Assembly (NCBI GenBank): GCA_029379385.1
Contig: CM055605.1
Location: 6,483,001 to 6,547,000, forward strand
Source of the DNA: Quillaja saponaria
Taxonomy: Eukaryota; Streptophyta; Magnoliopsida; Fabales; Quillajaceae
DNA: 64,000 nucleotides
Reading direction: 5' to 3'
Positions 50,681 to 63,055 of this stretch are shown here, in pieces. Below the pieces are notes generated by a model. It had not been told where the DNA came from. It made no database searches and worked only from the letters and a program-made list of their open reading frames with translations. Numbering within the stretch: the first letter of the stretch is position 1; every line of letters starts with the position of its first letter. Both the position numbers and the translations under genes were made by a program.

Positions 50681-52566
50681 TTAAACTTCTATCTTCCTCA
50701 TCTTGGAAATCTTACTCCCAGTTTTCACTTCTATGGAGACAGCAATAGAAGCCCTTGGCAGGGATAGCAAATCCCTTGTAGCAGTTACTATTTCAGACGA
50801 ACAGCCAGAAGCACAAATTATGGTAAGTCTCTCCATCAGAGTAGCTCCTGTTATTAAGTACTTTACAAATTCAAGTTCTTGCTTTTTCCATTCGAATCCT
50901 CTTATGCATACCGACTTTAATTTGTGTGTGACACAGTCACACAATTCTCTTCTTTCCCAGAACTTGGACTTGGGGTACGGAAGGCAACAATCCTCGGAAC
51001 CAGTGTACTCATCATACTTCTCTTTGATTACCTAGAAGAAAATCAAATCACACCCAATATCTACAAGTTTGGTTTCTACCAAAGTTCATGAAATGTATAA
51101 TAATAATTAAATATTACAAAGAAGATTGATCATAATCACAACAATAACTACAAAGATTTAATTAACTTACCTGTCCTCTGATTTCAAGATTTCTCAAGTA
51201 GTTGCATGATCTTAAGACATAAGACAGTGCCATGGCTTCTCTTACATTGTTCAAATCGAGATCTATAGATAAAGTGAACAACTTCTCAAATACATTTGGA
51301 TGACTGGTATCCTCATGTCTCTAGAGAAACAAGAAAAGCATAAACTTTTAGTTGCTATATGTAAAATTCTTCAGAGAACCATGCATTTGCAAATTGTAAT
51401 TAAAGCTATGTTTCACAGAATTGAAAAACAATGGGACAAATAGAGCAAAATGGAATGAAAATAAAAGGTTCTTAAGACTTCATCTATTGTCACTTGTTTC
51501 ACCTCTTTCAAGAACACCCTACATAATGATCCTGATCCTTGAAGCAACCCTCAATTCATGAAAACATATAATGAACTTAATTGAAAACCATGCAAGATTT
51601 TTTGGCCAAAGAACTTACCAAAAGATCACTGCAATGCTCTAGAATCTCTTTTGTCTTCAGAGATCCCTTTGTTCCCAGACTGCAGTATATATGGAACACC
51701 CTCAGGCTTGGGATGTCAATCACCAAACCTTTTACTGGACAAGCCAGAAAACCAAGCACTAAAACAGTCAGGTTCTCGGCACAAATATCAATCTTTTCCA
51801 CTTCTATGTGTTGCAGCTTCAGAACTTTAAGATTTGGGTTATGAATCATAACTTTTTTGAAAGAACCACAATTTTCCATGCTTAAACTCTCCAGAGATGT
51901 GCAATTAGAGAGGACTTCATTGAGGGTCTCATCTTGCAGGAAAACATTCTGTAGTTTCAGGTTTTTTAGGATCTGACAAGCTTCAAATGGAGATGAGCAT
52001 CTAAGCTTGTAGTTTATCAACTCAAGTGTGCAAAGAGACCTTGAAAAAGCCCTAGGTGGTAAGTTCAGTACCAAATCATAACCTGTCACACGAGTAATTG
52101 AACTATTAAATTCTCTACATCTCAGTGTGAGTTCTTGCACTCCTTTTTCTTCTACAAGACATTTAACCCATTCTTCCAACAGGTTACTTTCACAAATGTC
52201 CCCAAAATGGGAGATCCGACAAGAAGTTAAGTTACCACAATGTTTCTGCAAGAGCTCGATGATATTAGGAACAATTTTGTCCACTTCTTTTTCTGTTTCA
52301 GTATAATCCATCCTTTGGATGACTGAGTCAGAACAAGCAAAAACAGATCGGAATGCAGGTCTTACCAATCGCAGTACTGGATGAAGATTAAGGTGTGATG
52401 TATACCTCCAGAGTGGCCTCCATCGCTTGGATAAGATGCTTGTTCTTACAGCATCACCCATAGGAAGGAAAGAGATGATGAAACATAAGATTGGATCTGG
52501 AAGCATGCTAATCAAATCTGCTTCATTGAAAATTTCGATCTCAGTCATCTTCCTTGCTCTTCTCAT
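50681..52566 (-). CDS. F-box/LRR/FBD protein, three exons, paralogue of the 44749-46494 gene
   Basis: Exons run from 52566 to 51619, then 51320-51171 and 51031-50681, all phase 0 with GT-AG sites, for 482 residues from this start. The F-box has [18 protein letters not shown] and [15 protein letters not shown] (about 15-62). LRR segments include [20 protein letters not shown] and [10 protein letters not shown]. An FBD-like end carries [20 protein letters not shown] and [12 protein letters not shown]. Exon count, phases and sizes match the neighbour, so the two are tandem duplicates. The start is uncertain: the frame stays open upstream to an ATG at 52725, and 52548 (MTEIEIF) is another choice. 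I chose 52566 because it gives a short basic N-terminus like the paralogue. Role: SCF ubiquitin ligase substrate receptor, target unknown. Confidence 0.87.
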
Positions 52567-52899
52567 TCTTTCTCTTTCGTAGCAGCTCTTCGGTAATCTG
52601 TTGTACTCTATCGCTTCCTTTCTTTTCAGAATCGGTATGTGCTCCTCTGATCTGTAGCAAGGGTCTAATCTTGCTGGATTAATAGTAATCTCTAGCCAAT
52701 AAGAATAGAGGCCGTAAAAACCCAAAAGTTTGCAATTAAGACCTTACTAGCCATTGACTGATTTTCCTTATTTGCATTTATTTTCTCTTTCTTCTTTGGC
52801 TGAAGCGAATTGCTAGCAAGAATCACGTTTGAGGCAACTGTTACATCTCGGCATGAGTGCAAAGCACGCACTCGACATAAATGGTTGGGACGTGCCAAC

Positions 52900-53740
52900 C
52901 GCATCTAATGCGATTGATGCTAGCAACTTTCTTGGCTGGAAGTTTAACCTCTTTTTTATGGGACAGGATTCTGATATCCAATAGTACTATAGTTTCAGGC
53001 ACTGGCTGGTTTTTCTTAGGAAGATTTCTGTTGGGAACTTAATATTTCTAGTTAGGACAACTCTTGCAGTATGGATTGTCTGTAAGATGCTACAAAAAGG
53101 ATAAAAATCTACTTAACTGGTTTTTTATTTTTGTAAGAGTTGAAACTAATCTCAATATAATGTGAGTTACAGATGCATTAGTGAAAAATGAGTTATGTAT
53201 TACTAGAAGTCTAGAGCCTCCTCAAATATTATATCACCGTAATTTTATAAAATCATACACAAAAGTAGGATTACAAGTATTTTCCATTATGCATATCAAA
53301 GCATCCAAATTAAAATAAAATTAAAAAATTGTAAAAGGATATGAACCAGTGCTAGCTTGAATGAATATCACCAAGGAAGTACAAGCAGCTGAGAAAATCA
53401 TCAGCCTGAAGCCATATGAGCATTGAGCTGCAAAAGACTAAACTCTGGGTTAAGAATCCAGGATATGTTTATAGGCCAAGCAATCCAAAAATGTGCACAA
53501 CTCAAATGATTCACCAGTTAATTTGCTAAGTAGAGTGATGCTACAGTTCCAATGGTTTTCTAGGTTTGCATCCAGCAGTAAATACATGGATATACTTTTT
53601 TGAGTCCTACATGGAACTAGTTCTGGAGTTAAAATTCAACTTATATTGACTTAACAAAGCAATATAAAAGTATTAGCTCTTATAAAGTACCTTTGAACTC
53701 TACAACGTGTTTTAAACACCTTTCTGCGAGCCAGCTTGAT
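52900..53740. other. Intergenic, upstream of the second F-box gene
   Basis: No gene supported. The region has ordinary composition with short frames only. Confidence 0.4.
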
Positions 53741-53754
53741 AAATGTTAGCAGCA

Positions 53755-54905
53755 TTAATGAGGTTTTTAAGATCGAGATCTTATGTAGGAACGTGGAGCG
53801 TCGACAAGATCGGATCGTAAGATTAGTTCATAAGATCCTACAATTTTACTTTTTTTTTATAAAATAGCTTCTTTTTTTATTTGCTTTTAATCTATATATA
53901 AATATGTATAATATTTGTTATGAAAAAGTAGCATGATACACCATTAAACATGAACTCTAAATATATTTTTTTTTTCAAAGCAAATTTCTCACTGGTTGCA
54001 TCATCAATACAAAAAATAACTTTTTAAAGAGAGAGTGCAAGAACAAACATGAAACATCAAAAACAAAAATCAAGTTCATAAACATCCAATTCAAAGGTTC
54101 TAATTTCTAAATACAACAAAACTGAAATTCAAATTAAAACATGTACCCAAACCCCAACTCAGAAATCTGAAATTATATAAAACCTAGAAAAATTAAAATC
54201 AGAATCAAAAATCAAAATTATCCACAAACTCATACAGTCAGACTCAAATGAGAAGTTCAGATTATTTATATACCCAAAGCCAACTCAGAAAGCTAGAACT
54301 ATATTCATAAGAGGAAACAAAAATTAAAATCAGAAACTCAGAAATATTCACCAACTCGTACTCAAAAGTCAGAAGTCAGAAGTCAGAAGTCAGAAATCAG
54401 AATTCAGAAACTCATAATGTAGCCACACAACAAAACGTGAGGTCGAGAGGGACTAAGCGAGCAGGTTGCTACACACATCATCATCTCTGCAGAGCCAGAG
54501 AAGCTCTACAGCACCAGAGATTCTCTCTCAATGACAATGGAGGTCTGAGAAGAGGGATGCAGGGAGTCAGAGAAATTGACACAGAAGATAGAAGCGATGC
54601 AGCGACCAGCGAGGGTTCGTACTATGCTGAGAGCATGAGACCAAGAGGGGCTGAGAAGGTTCTGTTAATGATGATGGGTAGAGTTTTTGGAATGGGATTC
54701 AGAAGCAAAAAAGCCATCCCACCTGAAAAATATAACCCAGATTGTGTTTTTTTCAGAATCAGTAAGATGGGATCGTAACTTGCAATCCTACGATTTTGCT
54801 TCTGATCATATAAACTGTGATTTTTGAAACATTTTGGATCATTTGGCCTAGGTTGGATTGCAAGATCGTATGATCTTGCGATCTAAAACGCAATCTTGAC
54901 AACAT
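53755..54905. repeat. Candidate non-autonomous DNA transposon
   Basis: The two ends are enriched in related 'aagatcgagatcttatg', 'gatcggatcgtaagat' and, at the right, 'gatcgtatgatcttgcgatc' motifs in inverted orientation, as in some plant Mutator-like or MITE elements. The interior holds an AGTCAGA-type tandem repeat (54366-54412) and an open frame on + (54437-54778) with no recognisable domain. Termini and a target-site duplication were not resolved. Confidence 0.4.
54366..54412. repeat. Short AGTCAGA tandem repeat
   Basis: About six imperfect copies of a 7-bp unit, 'agtcaga'. Confidence 0.85.
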
Positions 54906-55876
54906 TGAGCATGAATGAATTGGAGGAAATCTATGTTGCTCAAATGAAGAGGATACTATTTACAATTATCAGAATCATCTTTCATAAGTAAGATGAATAT
55001 TCACAGGTTGACAAAGATTGACATGCATATATTTGGAGAATGATTCATGACTGCACAGAAATAGAGAGCAATGTGAGTAACAAGCGACCACAGGTCTCTC
55101 CATCAAGGAAATAGTATGTATGTTCCTGTGGATTCTTCCACATGAATGGTGGTAATTCTTAGAACATATACGAGTACAGACTTATGCACTGAAATAATTT
55201 AAACTTTATGTGTGACCAATACTCTAACTAGATATGAGAGAACAAGATCCTGAGTTCAAACACCAAGATGGTCTTAATGTGCAAATGTTGTTTATGATAC
55301 CAAATCCTCTAGGTGCATTTACTTTAATCATATTAGCTGGTGATATATTCATGTTATAAACTAGGCTTATTTAGCCATCCATAAATACACCTGCTGAGAG
55401 GGATTGATCCAATAACTCCAACAGTCTTCAGATCAACTAGGCTTTTTTGTTTATTCAGGTACGGGAACTGTAGGTAAGATTTCAAGAGTTGGGAGGTCCG
55501 TGAATCATTAGGGGTAGAGTATATAGACATAAACAGGTCAGAAGGAGAACCTCCTAAAATTTTCCTGCATAACTTGATGTTAATCATATGCACAAAATTT
55601 AGCAATTAATTTACTGCCTAGCATTATAATCCAAGTTGAAAATGCTACAAGCCAGCCATAAAGCCAGAAGAAAACTCACCCTTTTAGGGTTGTATAATGA
55701 AAGAAAACAACGTATAATGAGCCTTTTAGGGTTGTATAATGAGCTTAAAGGTTTTCAGATTCTTGCATGCTTTATTTGGGAAAAGTCTCAATGTAGTTGG
55801 AATGAATAATCTATTATTTTTCCTTTTCTCCTTGGCCAGGGGCCCAGAGTACTTTAGCAAAATAAATCACACTTAG

Positions 55877-55950
55877 CATCCTTCAACAACAACAACAGCA
55901 AGCATTAGTCCCAAGTAATTAGGAGTTGCTATAAGAAACTTCATGACACG
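55877..55950 (-). mobile_element. Possible RTE LINE 3' terminus
   Basis: On the - strand the segment reads 'taattacttgggactaatgc' followed by a (GTT)n run, the usual form of plant RTE LINE ends. No coding part remains. Confidence 0.4.
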
Positions 55951-56674
55951 GTCGGAAGAGTCAAAAGATGAAAACTATGATTGGTTTCCATGGAGGTCTA
56001 AGTTTCTTAGAGGGAAAGGAAAAGCTCTTTTGGGATGCAAGGAGCAAACCCTAAGTTCTCATAAGAACTTACAAAACCAAAAGCTAATTTCATATAATAA
56101 TCAAAAGATAACATGTTACAAAGCTGCCTATAACTCTTATTTATAAAGAGCTAATATTCTAAAACCCTAATAAAACCTAATCATGACCATTGATTTATTC
56201 TAATCCTAACTGTACATAATAAAATAACTAAAATAACCCTAAAAGGATATAAAAACCCCTTAATGATAAGGCCGCTACAGTAACCCAAAGCTATAGTAAC
56301 TTTGTAGCATTAGTAACTCTTCTTTTTTTCAATTTCCATCCTCTTTTTCCTGCATCACTTCAGATCATAAAAGGCAATAAGGCAATAACCCAGGGAAAGT
56401 TTCATCTTTGCTATCACTCAACCCCCAAAACGCCAAAGCACTTAGGTAGTTAGGTGGCCTCAGACATGGCACTAAGAAACAAGACTTTAATATTGTTATT
56501 ATCAATGACAAGAATGCTTTTATTAGGTAACAAATAATAAACTTTGGTTGTGCAGGATAAGCGCAAAGACTATATGGAAGTCAATAATGCCCCAAAATGT
56601 ACATATCAACTTGATTTGGACCTAAAAATATCCATGATGAATTCTAGTGAACAAGCAGATGCAGCACACACCTC

Positions 56675-57480
56675 ATTGATTGTCAGTATCTACCCGTTGC
56701 TCTTCGTCAACTTTCTCAAGAAATACCTGCCAGACTAATGCATCAAGAATCCATGATAGAAATCATTGACTCAAGAATGCATATATTTTTGCACTAACAT
56801 CTGATAATAAAATATGAGACAAATACGCCAAATCAGAAAACCCTTGAACTTCCAGGAAAATGTGGAATCAATATAAATGATATAAACCTTTTAGTCTCAA
56901 GGAGGCTGTTCTAAGTTTAATATGTTGAAATCTAACGATTAAAAATTGCATGAAAATATCAGGGACAATCTAAATTTGAATCAAATTTCCTTTTCTTCAG
57001 CCCAAAAGCATGAAAACCTATTTATCGGTACCAAGCTTTAAAAGAAATTATTACAAAAAAAGCTTTTACCATTCCTTTTGCTTGCGCCTAGCTTACTGCT
57101 ATAATCTTCTAAGTGTTAAGTATACATTCTTGTGTTTTTGATTCCATATAATGAAAAATGAGTAAGATATAAAGGTTTCAACTTACTGCTTACAGTCCAA
57201 CTTTATTAACACGCAAACAGAGTACAAGCACTATAATCAAGGATGCATCTAAACCCAATGTGTATATTGTGTAGAGTATAGACTAGATGCTTACCAGAAC
57301 TTTGACTTGGAAGGAACCTCATTAGTTGCCCAAAGTTTCGTCCGTTAGAACTTTGGGTGTTCATCTGGTTCAGAAGGCAAGCCTCTTCACACAACTTGTT
57401 ATTGGTGAAACAGTACCAACCAGATCCATGTCAATACAAATCCCACTTTCCATTGTGGCCATGAGTTGCCAAGAAAATGA
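56675..57480 (-). other. Possible exons of an unidentified transcript
   Basis: On the - strand two exon-like pieces stand out. One contains ATG AAC ACC and reads MNTQSSNGRNFGQLMRFLPS, ending at a good donor (GTAAGC at about 57288). The other, at about 56737-56675, follows a CAG acceptor and reads VFLEKVDEEQRVDTDNQ to a stop. In the phase implied by the first donor, the second piece hits a stop early, so they may not be spliced together as drawn. I do not recognise either sequence. They may be parts of a small gene, an untranslated exon or chance. Confidence 0.25.
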
Positions 57481-59295
57481 AAGAATAGTAAGAGGAAAAT
57501 TTAACTGCTGAAGTTTGTTCAGACCAAAGCAAGCTAACTCTAATCTGCAGTTAACTAGCCTAACACAAATACTGACCTAATATAATATTCTCAAGTGATT
57601 GGAAAACACAAAAACAGAGTTATAGAAGTGAATGCCTTTTTCATTTGCTAGTTCTATGAGCAACTAAAGAGATCAAGAGAATTTAAAGCACAAAATGAAC
57701 AAAAAGTATTACTCAGCAAGTAATCAACTTATCAGAATTAAACCCATAAATGATAAATCCGCCTACATTTACGTCTAACTAAATGCAGAAAAAGTAACTA
57801 AAGAAAGTTTTCAACTTTCAAATACGGTCGATTTGTAACTAAATAAATAAAATTGGGGACGGGCATAACCACAATATCGTCCAACATAAAGTTCCATCTT
57901 TTTAGTTTATTTTCTCGGAAACCAAACAGCAAAAGTGCAAATAGAGAATGACAATGACCAAAGAAAGGACTAAGAATTTTGAGCATTTGAACATGTAAGA
58001 GTGTTATGCATACCCTGAAAGTAACCATCCCCAAAACGACCTTAGAAGTCAGAAGCCTCTGCTGAGTGAGAAAACAGAAAGATCGCAGAGCACTGTTATT
58101 AAGTATTTTGTGGGTGGAAATCAAGGATTAGAGAAAAGGAGAGAAAAGAAAATTAAGGAAATGAATGTATTTTATACGAACACAAGGGACCGTTTGGGTG
58201 TATAGAAACGAAAGCTGATAAGTGAAAAATTAGATTACTTCCATTAGGGACTGTTTGCCTATTTAATGCATGTCTTTATTTGGGGGCTAAGTCAAATTGA
58301 TATGGTTCAATTGTCCAACATAGGTTGTATCTTATGGGTCAAAATAGAGTCCCGCGATGCTGGTAAAAAATAATTCAAGTGTATATATTAAGCAGTTGAG
58401 CTCCTTTGTCTTATGAGAGCTAGCTTTGGCAATTAAATTCTACTTTTATTCTTAACTCGTGCATCCAAACCAAACCAAACCAACCCATCTTGACGAACTG
58501 GACACCACAAAGGAGTCATGCTTCTGACTCCTTTGTTCCACCTAATGCAGATGATTGCGTGATGTTCCACGTCAGTTCTGAAAAGTGAGAGTCAATTTGG
58601 GATTGTTATGGTTGTAAATTTATTTAGTTACTAGTTATGAGAGTGAGTTGTAATTTTTACTAAAATATACACAGCATGCGTTGCCAAATAGCTTGTTTTA
58701 AAATTCTCTAGTTATTCAGAATTTTACATGTCTAATTTCATGCCAAACATAGGATTCGAAGATATCCAGGTATCTTATATTAATACATCTCATGTCTAAT
58801 ATGAATATGCAATACTCTTGCACGCATGTATAACATTTCCTTTACAACCCACATAACATTTGGCACCCCCATAATGAGGGCAATAGACAAACCAATGACC
58901 TTGTAGTGTAATGATGCATAACCACATATGATTGGGATATCGATATGACAATCTGTACCTGAAACTTCATAACTTATAAATCAGACACAATATTCCTTCT
59001 CAGCTTGGCATCTCTAGTCAAGCACATACTCATCCAAAAACGTAGCAACAATAACATTTTTGTTTCGATGAGTACATAAAATAAGTTTTGTTTGGATGAA
59101 TACACAAAAGAAAAACATTAATCCACAAATCGCCTTATAACAATATCAGTTGCAGTTGGTGGCGGATAAAGTATGTAAAAGTTTATAAATCCAGATTTAC
59201 TCAATGTTGTTTAAGCAGATTTACACCCAAATATAATTTTCAGCCACCAATACATATTCACACATTAATTTTGCAACCTGTACAACTCTTGTAGA

Positions 59296-62200
59296 TTACC
59301 AGTCATCAATATCTACAAGACCGAAAATAATCGCTACTGTAGCAAGAATAGCCTGCAAATGCAATCACAAGATTGGTCATAATATGTAACAGGTCATGTT
59401 CTTCTTCTGATATGTAATGGAACAACTAGATACGAATAAACTCTATTATTGTCAAACAATCTCAATTCCTAAGATTTCATACAATAAAACCTCACTTGAT
59501 ACATCAACGGGGTTAATGGCCTAAAGTTAAGACTGGAATTATATTTTTAATTTATTTGATGGGAATAAAGAAAATGACGAGCAAGAAGAAAAGATATGCA
59601 TGGAGATGTAGGGAAACTCACAACGAAGAAGAAGATCAAGCTACTAACACCCTAACATAAAACGGGGCCAATTAAAACCCCTATCATCAGGCCACGCAAC
59701 AACCATAACAGTTGTCTTGAGTTTCACATTCTTTACTTCATAAACTCTGCCAAAACTGCTGTTCTCTTCAATGTTTACAATTTACTATTGTGGCATCCAA
59801 ATACACCACAAATATATGTTTTAGGTACATCAAAATTTTCCCGGTCCACTTGCAGGTAGAAGTAGCAAGTAGGGCTTAATGAATTAGAAATTTCACCCAT
59901 CAACTTACATGCAATTGAAGGATAAGCAATGGAGGCACATAGAAAAGGATAATAGGGAAGCAAAAGAAGTTTACGGGCACGACAATGAGCTCTGCAAGTC
60001 TTCTATATTCATTGCAAGTAATTAGATTCCTTCATATGCAATACCAGGAACAGGGAAACAAGAGTGCATTATCTATAAGGCATTAAGCTATACATATGTC
60101 AAAACCTCAAGTTGAAGACATTTTCTGCCAACAAGGGCTCACCATACCCAAGCAACTTCACACCAAATCAAGTTAAAAGTACCACCTCACAGTAGTAGTT
60201 AAACAGAAACACAATCTAAACCCAAACAACACTGTTCAAGTCAAATTGAACAGAGAAAAAAGAATAACTTACAGCAATTGTGCAAGCAATGTATCCTGGT
60301 TTCTCTCGGTGATCTATTCTGGAAACTAGCATTATTACTACCCCAACATACCAGGGGACAGCAGCAAGGAAGAAACCAATGATAAACCTTCAAAAGACCA
60401 AAAACTTCATATATCAACAACCCAAGGTTATCTCATAAAAAAAGCAGATGAAATGATTAGCAGGAAAAAAAAAGGTGTTGAGGGGAGTAGAAGAGCCAAT
60501 AAGATAACAAATGTATGAAAAAATTTGAAGGTAACAACTTAAAAACAGTTCCATCATTGTCATAGAATTATATCATATAAAAAATAAAAGGATTGGATCA
60601 ACCATGAATTCAATTAATATAATATAAGTATAAATCGTCAACAGTTCACATCATACCCATGATATTAGGTAGCTGAGTTTGAAACCATACTACCTAATTC
60701 CAGTTACTACAACCACAGGAAAGCAAAAATCCCAGCCAACGCAGTATAAAATGCTTTATAAGAATATTTTTACTCATCAGTTGACTGACTCTAAACAGAA
60801 TAACTTCACAAAAGATAAGTTAAACAGGCATTCAAACAAATTCTAAGACCATCTTCCACATTTTACACATATAGAGAAAGAAAAAAAAACTATAAGTGGA
60901 AACTTATCTGAACTTAGTCAAGGTAGTGGCTAAAAGTTAATATTCTTCTTTCCTTTTTCTGATGAATAGAGGAATAGTGAAGACATGTAGGCACCAATAC
61001 AGAAAAGTTGCAGGGAAGTCAAAGCAGTTTGCCTGTAAGGTGACCATTTTGAAAAACAGAAGGCTTGATGTTTGAGAAGGGTCTCTTCAAACAGCAAAAG
61101 TTATGCCATTTCCCTCTTCTCCCCCTCCCATTATAAGTCCCATAATCCAACCTTTGAAAAAGAAAGTATAAAATGAATTTTTCAAGCAAAAAAAAATGTG
61201 AGAAGTTCCGTAAGCAGATTTGTCTGTGGGGATTTACACACTGGCCAGATAACTTCTCTCAACTGTGAAATTTGGCTACAGCCACAGTGGCAGATTCAAG
61301 ATAAAGGACACAAATGATCACTTTTACTCTTCCCTTCATATATGTACCCTTCCCATCCAATCAGAAAACAGATCCCATTCATGTTGAAATTAAACAAGGT
61401 TGATAAAGGGAAAAGGATCATAGATCTTAGTTGATTGAAATTATTGCCCTAAGGCAGATATGGGGATAAAGGAGCATCATAATCTAACCTAAAGAATTGA
61501 CAACTGGTTTCTACTTGTTGGTTTGATTGTTAACCAATCCAAGTCAAACAAAGATCAAAACTATCAAGGGATGAAAAAAATTGGCAATTAAACTATACAG
61601 ACTGTAAAATCTTCACATTTACCATTTGGATGCTGTAAATGTCTAGAAAACTTAATGCTGCCAATCTCTCGCTCATTGCATTAAAAGTAATTACTTACAG
61701 AACCCAGCCAATACCACACCCACAGCAAGGAAGGCGACGCTCTCTTACAGGTCTTCCTTCAGCAACTACATAAACTGAAACCACAATACAGGTAAACATG
61801 TTTATTTACATTTAGGTTGATACTATGTAAACAAGAATGCTATGAAAAAAATTCCAATCCATTACAATCTGCAATATCATAACCCAATAATATGAGAGGA
61901 CTATACCATGTATAAATAACTTAATTGGAAACGATTTCACTGTATTTGCAAAAGGAGATGGGACAAGGGGGTATTAAGGAAAATGAGATCCTAGAAGGGG
62001 ATCAAGATTATGAGCACAAACAATCAACACAAGACCAGATCCAACAAAATGGGGCCATTCTTTTAAGAAATATTTGAAAGCTGGATAAAGTCCAAATGTA
62101 TTGACTTTTTTTATGACAAAAATTGAAAGCAATACTCTTTCCTTTCATCCAAAGATTACGAACTTGTCCTTAATAAACTAATGGCATAAATTCACGCAAT

Positions 62201-62563
62201 TTCACTAACAATCGCAAAACAGCAGCTAGTAAAACCCAATATAACCGAATCAATTTCTATCTATATGTACACACTCTGATCATACCCAACAAGGATCTGT
62301 CCACTAAAAACCATCTGACAGACTGAAATCATACCCGGAACAGCTTGGTACCCATGAACATAATGCGCAGTGGCTCCAGGAGGCGGAGCAGGTTGAGGGA
62401 ATCCGACCACCGGCTGTGATTGCGGCGGCGGCGGTGGTGGTGGATAGTTGGCTACGCCTTGAAATGTACCGTACTGTGTAGGATACGGCTGGGGTTCTTG
62501 ATGATGATGATGAAGATGATGATGTTCGGCAGGGACGCCTCTGGTTTTGTCTTCTTTACTCAT
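59296..62563 (-). CDS. L18a-like integral membrane protein, four exons
   Basis: Exons 62563-62335, 61774-61699, 60387-60273 and 59352-59296 join with GT-AG sites to give 158 residues ending in DIDDW. The N-terminal half is soluble and low-complexity: a His-rich run (HHHLHHHH), YGTFQGVANYPPPP, and VGFPQPAPPPGA. A conserved cysteine segment follows, GRPVRERRLPCCGCGIGW (about 83-100). Two hydrophobic stretches follow at 103-123 and about 134-153, with REKPGY between them. This is the plant family annotated '60S ribosomal protein L18a-like', but the membrane segments and lack of ribosomal-protein fold residues make it a small membrane protein, not a ribosomal subunit. Its role is not established. 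The start was chosen because MSKEDKTRG is typical; the frame upstream stays open to 62734. Confidence 0.9.
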
Positions 62564-62794
62564 CTTCTTCTCCAATTGGAGACTGAAACTTTTGTTTTTT
62601 CTTTGAAGAAAATGGAAAAGCAATTTGAGGGGACTGCCAAAGTCAATGGTAACTGTATGGTCTCTGGGTCGTCCAGCTTGGGACCATAGCAGGAGGAGCT
62701 TGTATGGGTGAATACGGAGCGAGCTATGGCGCACGCGAGGCTTGGCAAAAACAATGTCCGTTTGACCGTTTTTATGGTGTGTTTGGGTTGTTCT

Positions 62795-62816
62795 ATGTAT
62801 ATATATATATATATAT
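62795..62816. repeat. Short (AT)n run upstream of the L18a-like gene
   Basis: About 22 bases of TA dinucleotide, 230 bases upstream of the ATG. Confidence 0.9.
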
Positions 62817-62899
62817 TGGCTAGGATATATTTAGTTTGCTTAAGTAGATGTAATTGGGGAAAAAAATAAAATTAGATGATGAAAGACATAAAATGAAGG

Positions 62900-63055
62900 T
62901 GAGACCATGTCTTTGGGGTGCGTGTTTGAGAGGCAACCGTAGACCGCTTCTCGAAGACTAGGCTGGGAACATGCGAGCTGTTGAATAGGGTGTGCCATAC
63001 GGGCCGCCTCCACGGCCTAGAACGTGGGGTACATGTCCAAGCTGTCAATCAAAGA
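62900..63055. other. Short GC-richer island, unidentified
   Basis: This stretch is clearly richer in G and C than its surroundings, with 'gtgccatacgggccgcctcc' and 'acggcctagaacgtgggg'. No open frame, RNA fold or known repeat was recognised. Confidence 0.4.

Larger units (their letters stand above)
54910..59290. other. Mostly unassigned stretch downstream of the L18a-like gene
   Basis: Few long open frames. A short duplicated pair 'ccttttagggttgtataatga' lies near 55680 and 55722. Weak exon-like pieces on the - strand are listed separately at 56675-57480. The remaining small frames on either strand have no domain. No RNA gene was recognised. Confidence 0.4.

Noticed and set aside
54437..54778. 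113-residue open frame on +
   Set aside because: No recognisable domain, lies within a repeat-like segment, and no splice-linked partner was seen.
1..62563. A plant metabolic gene cluster built around CYP72A
   Set aside because: No terpene synthase, glycosyltransferase, acyltransferase or other pathway enzyme is present; neighbours are F-box genes and an L18a-like gene.
62420..62689. + strand frame opposite exon 1 of the L18a-like gene
   Set aside because: Its Met/Arg/Trp-rich reading is the complement of the His/Pro-rich coding sequence.
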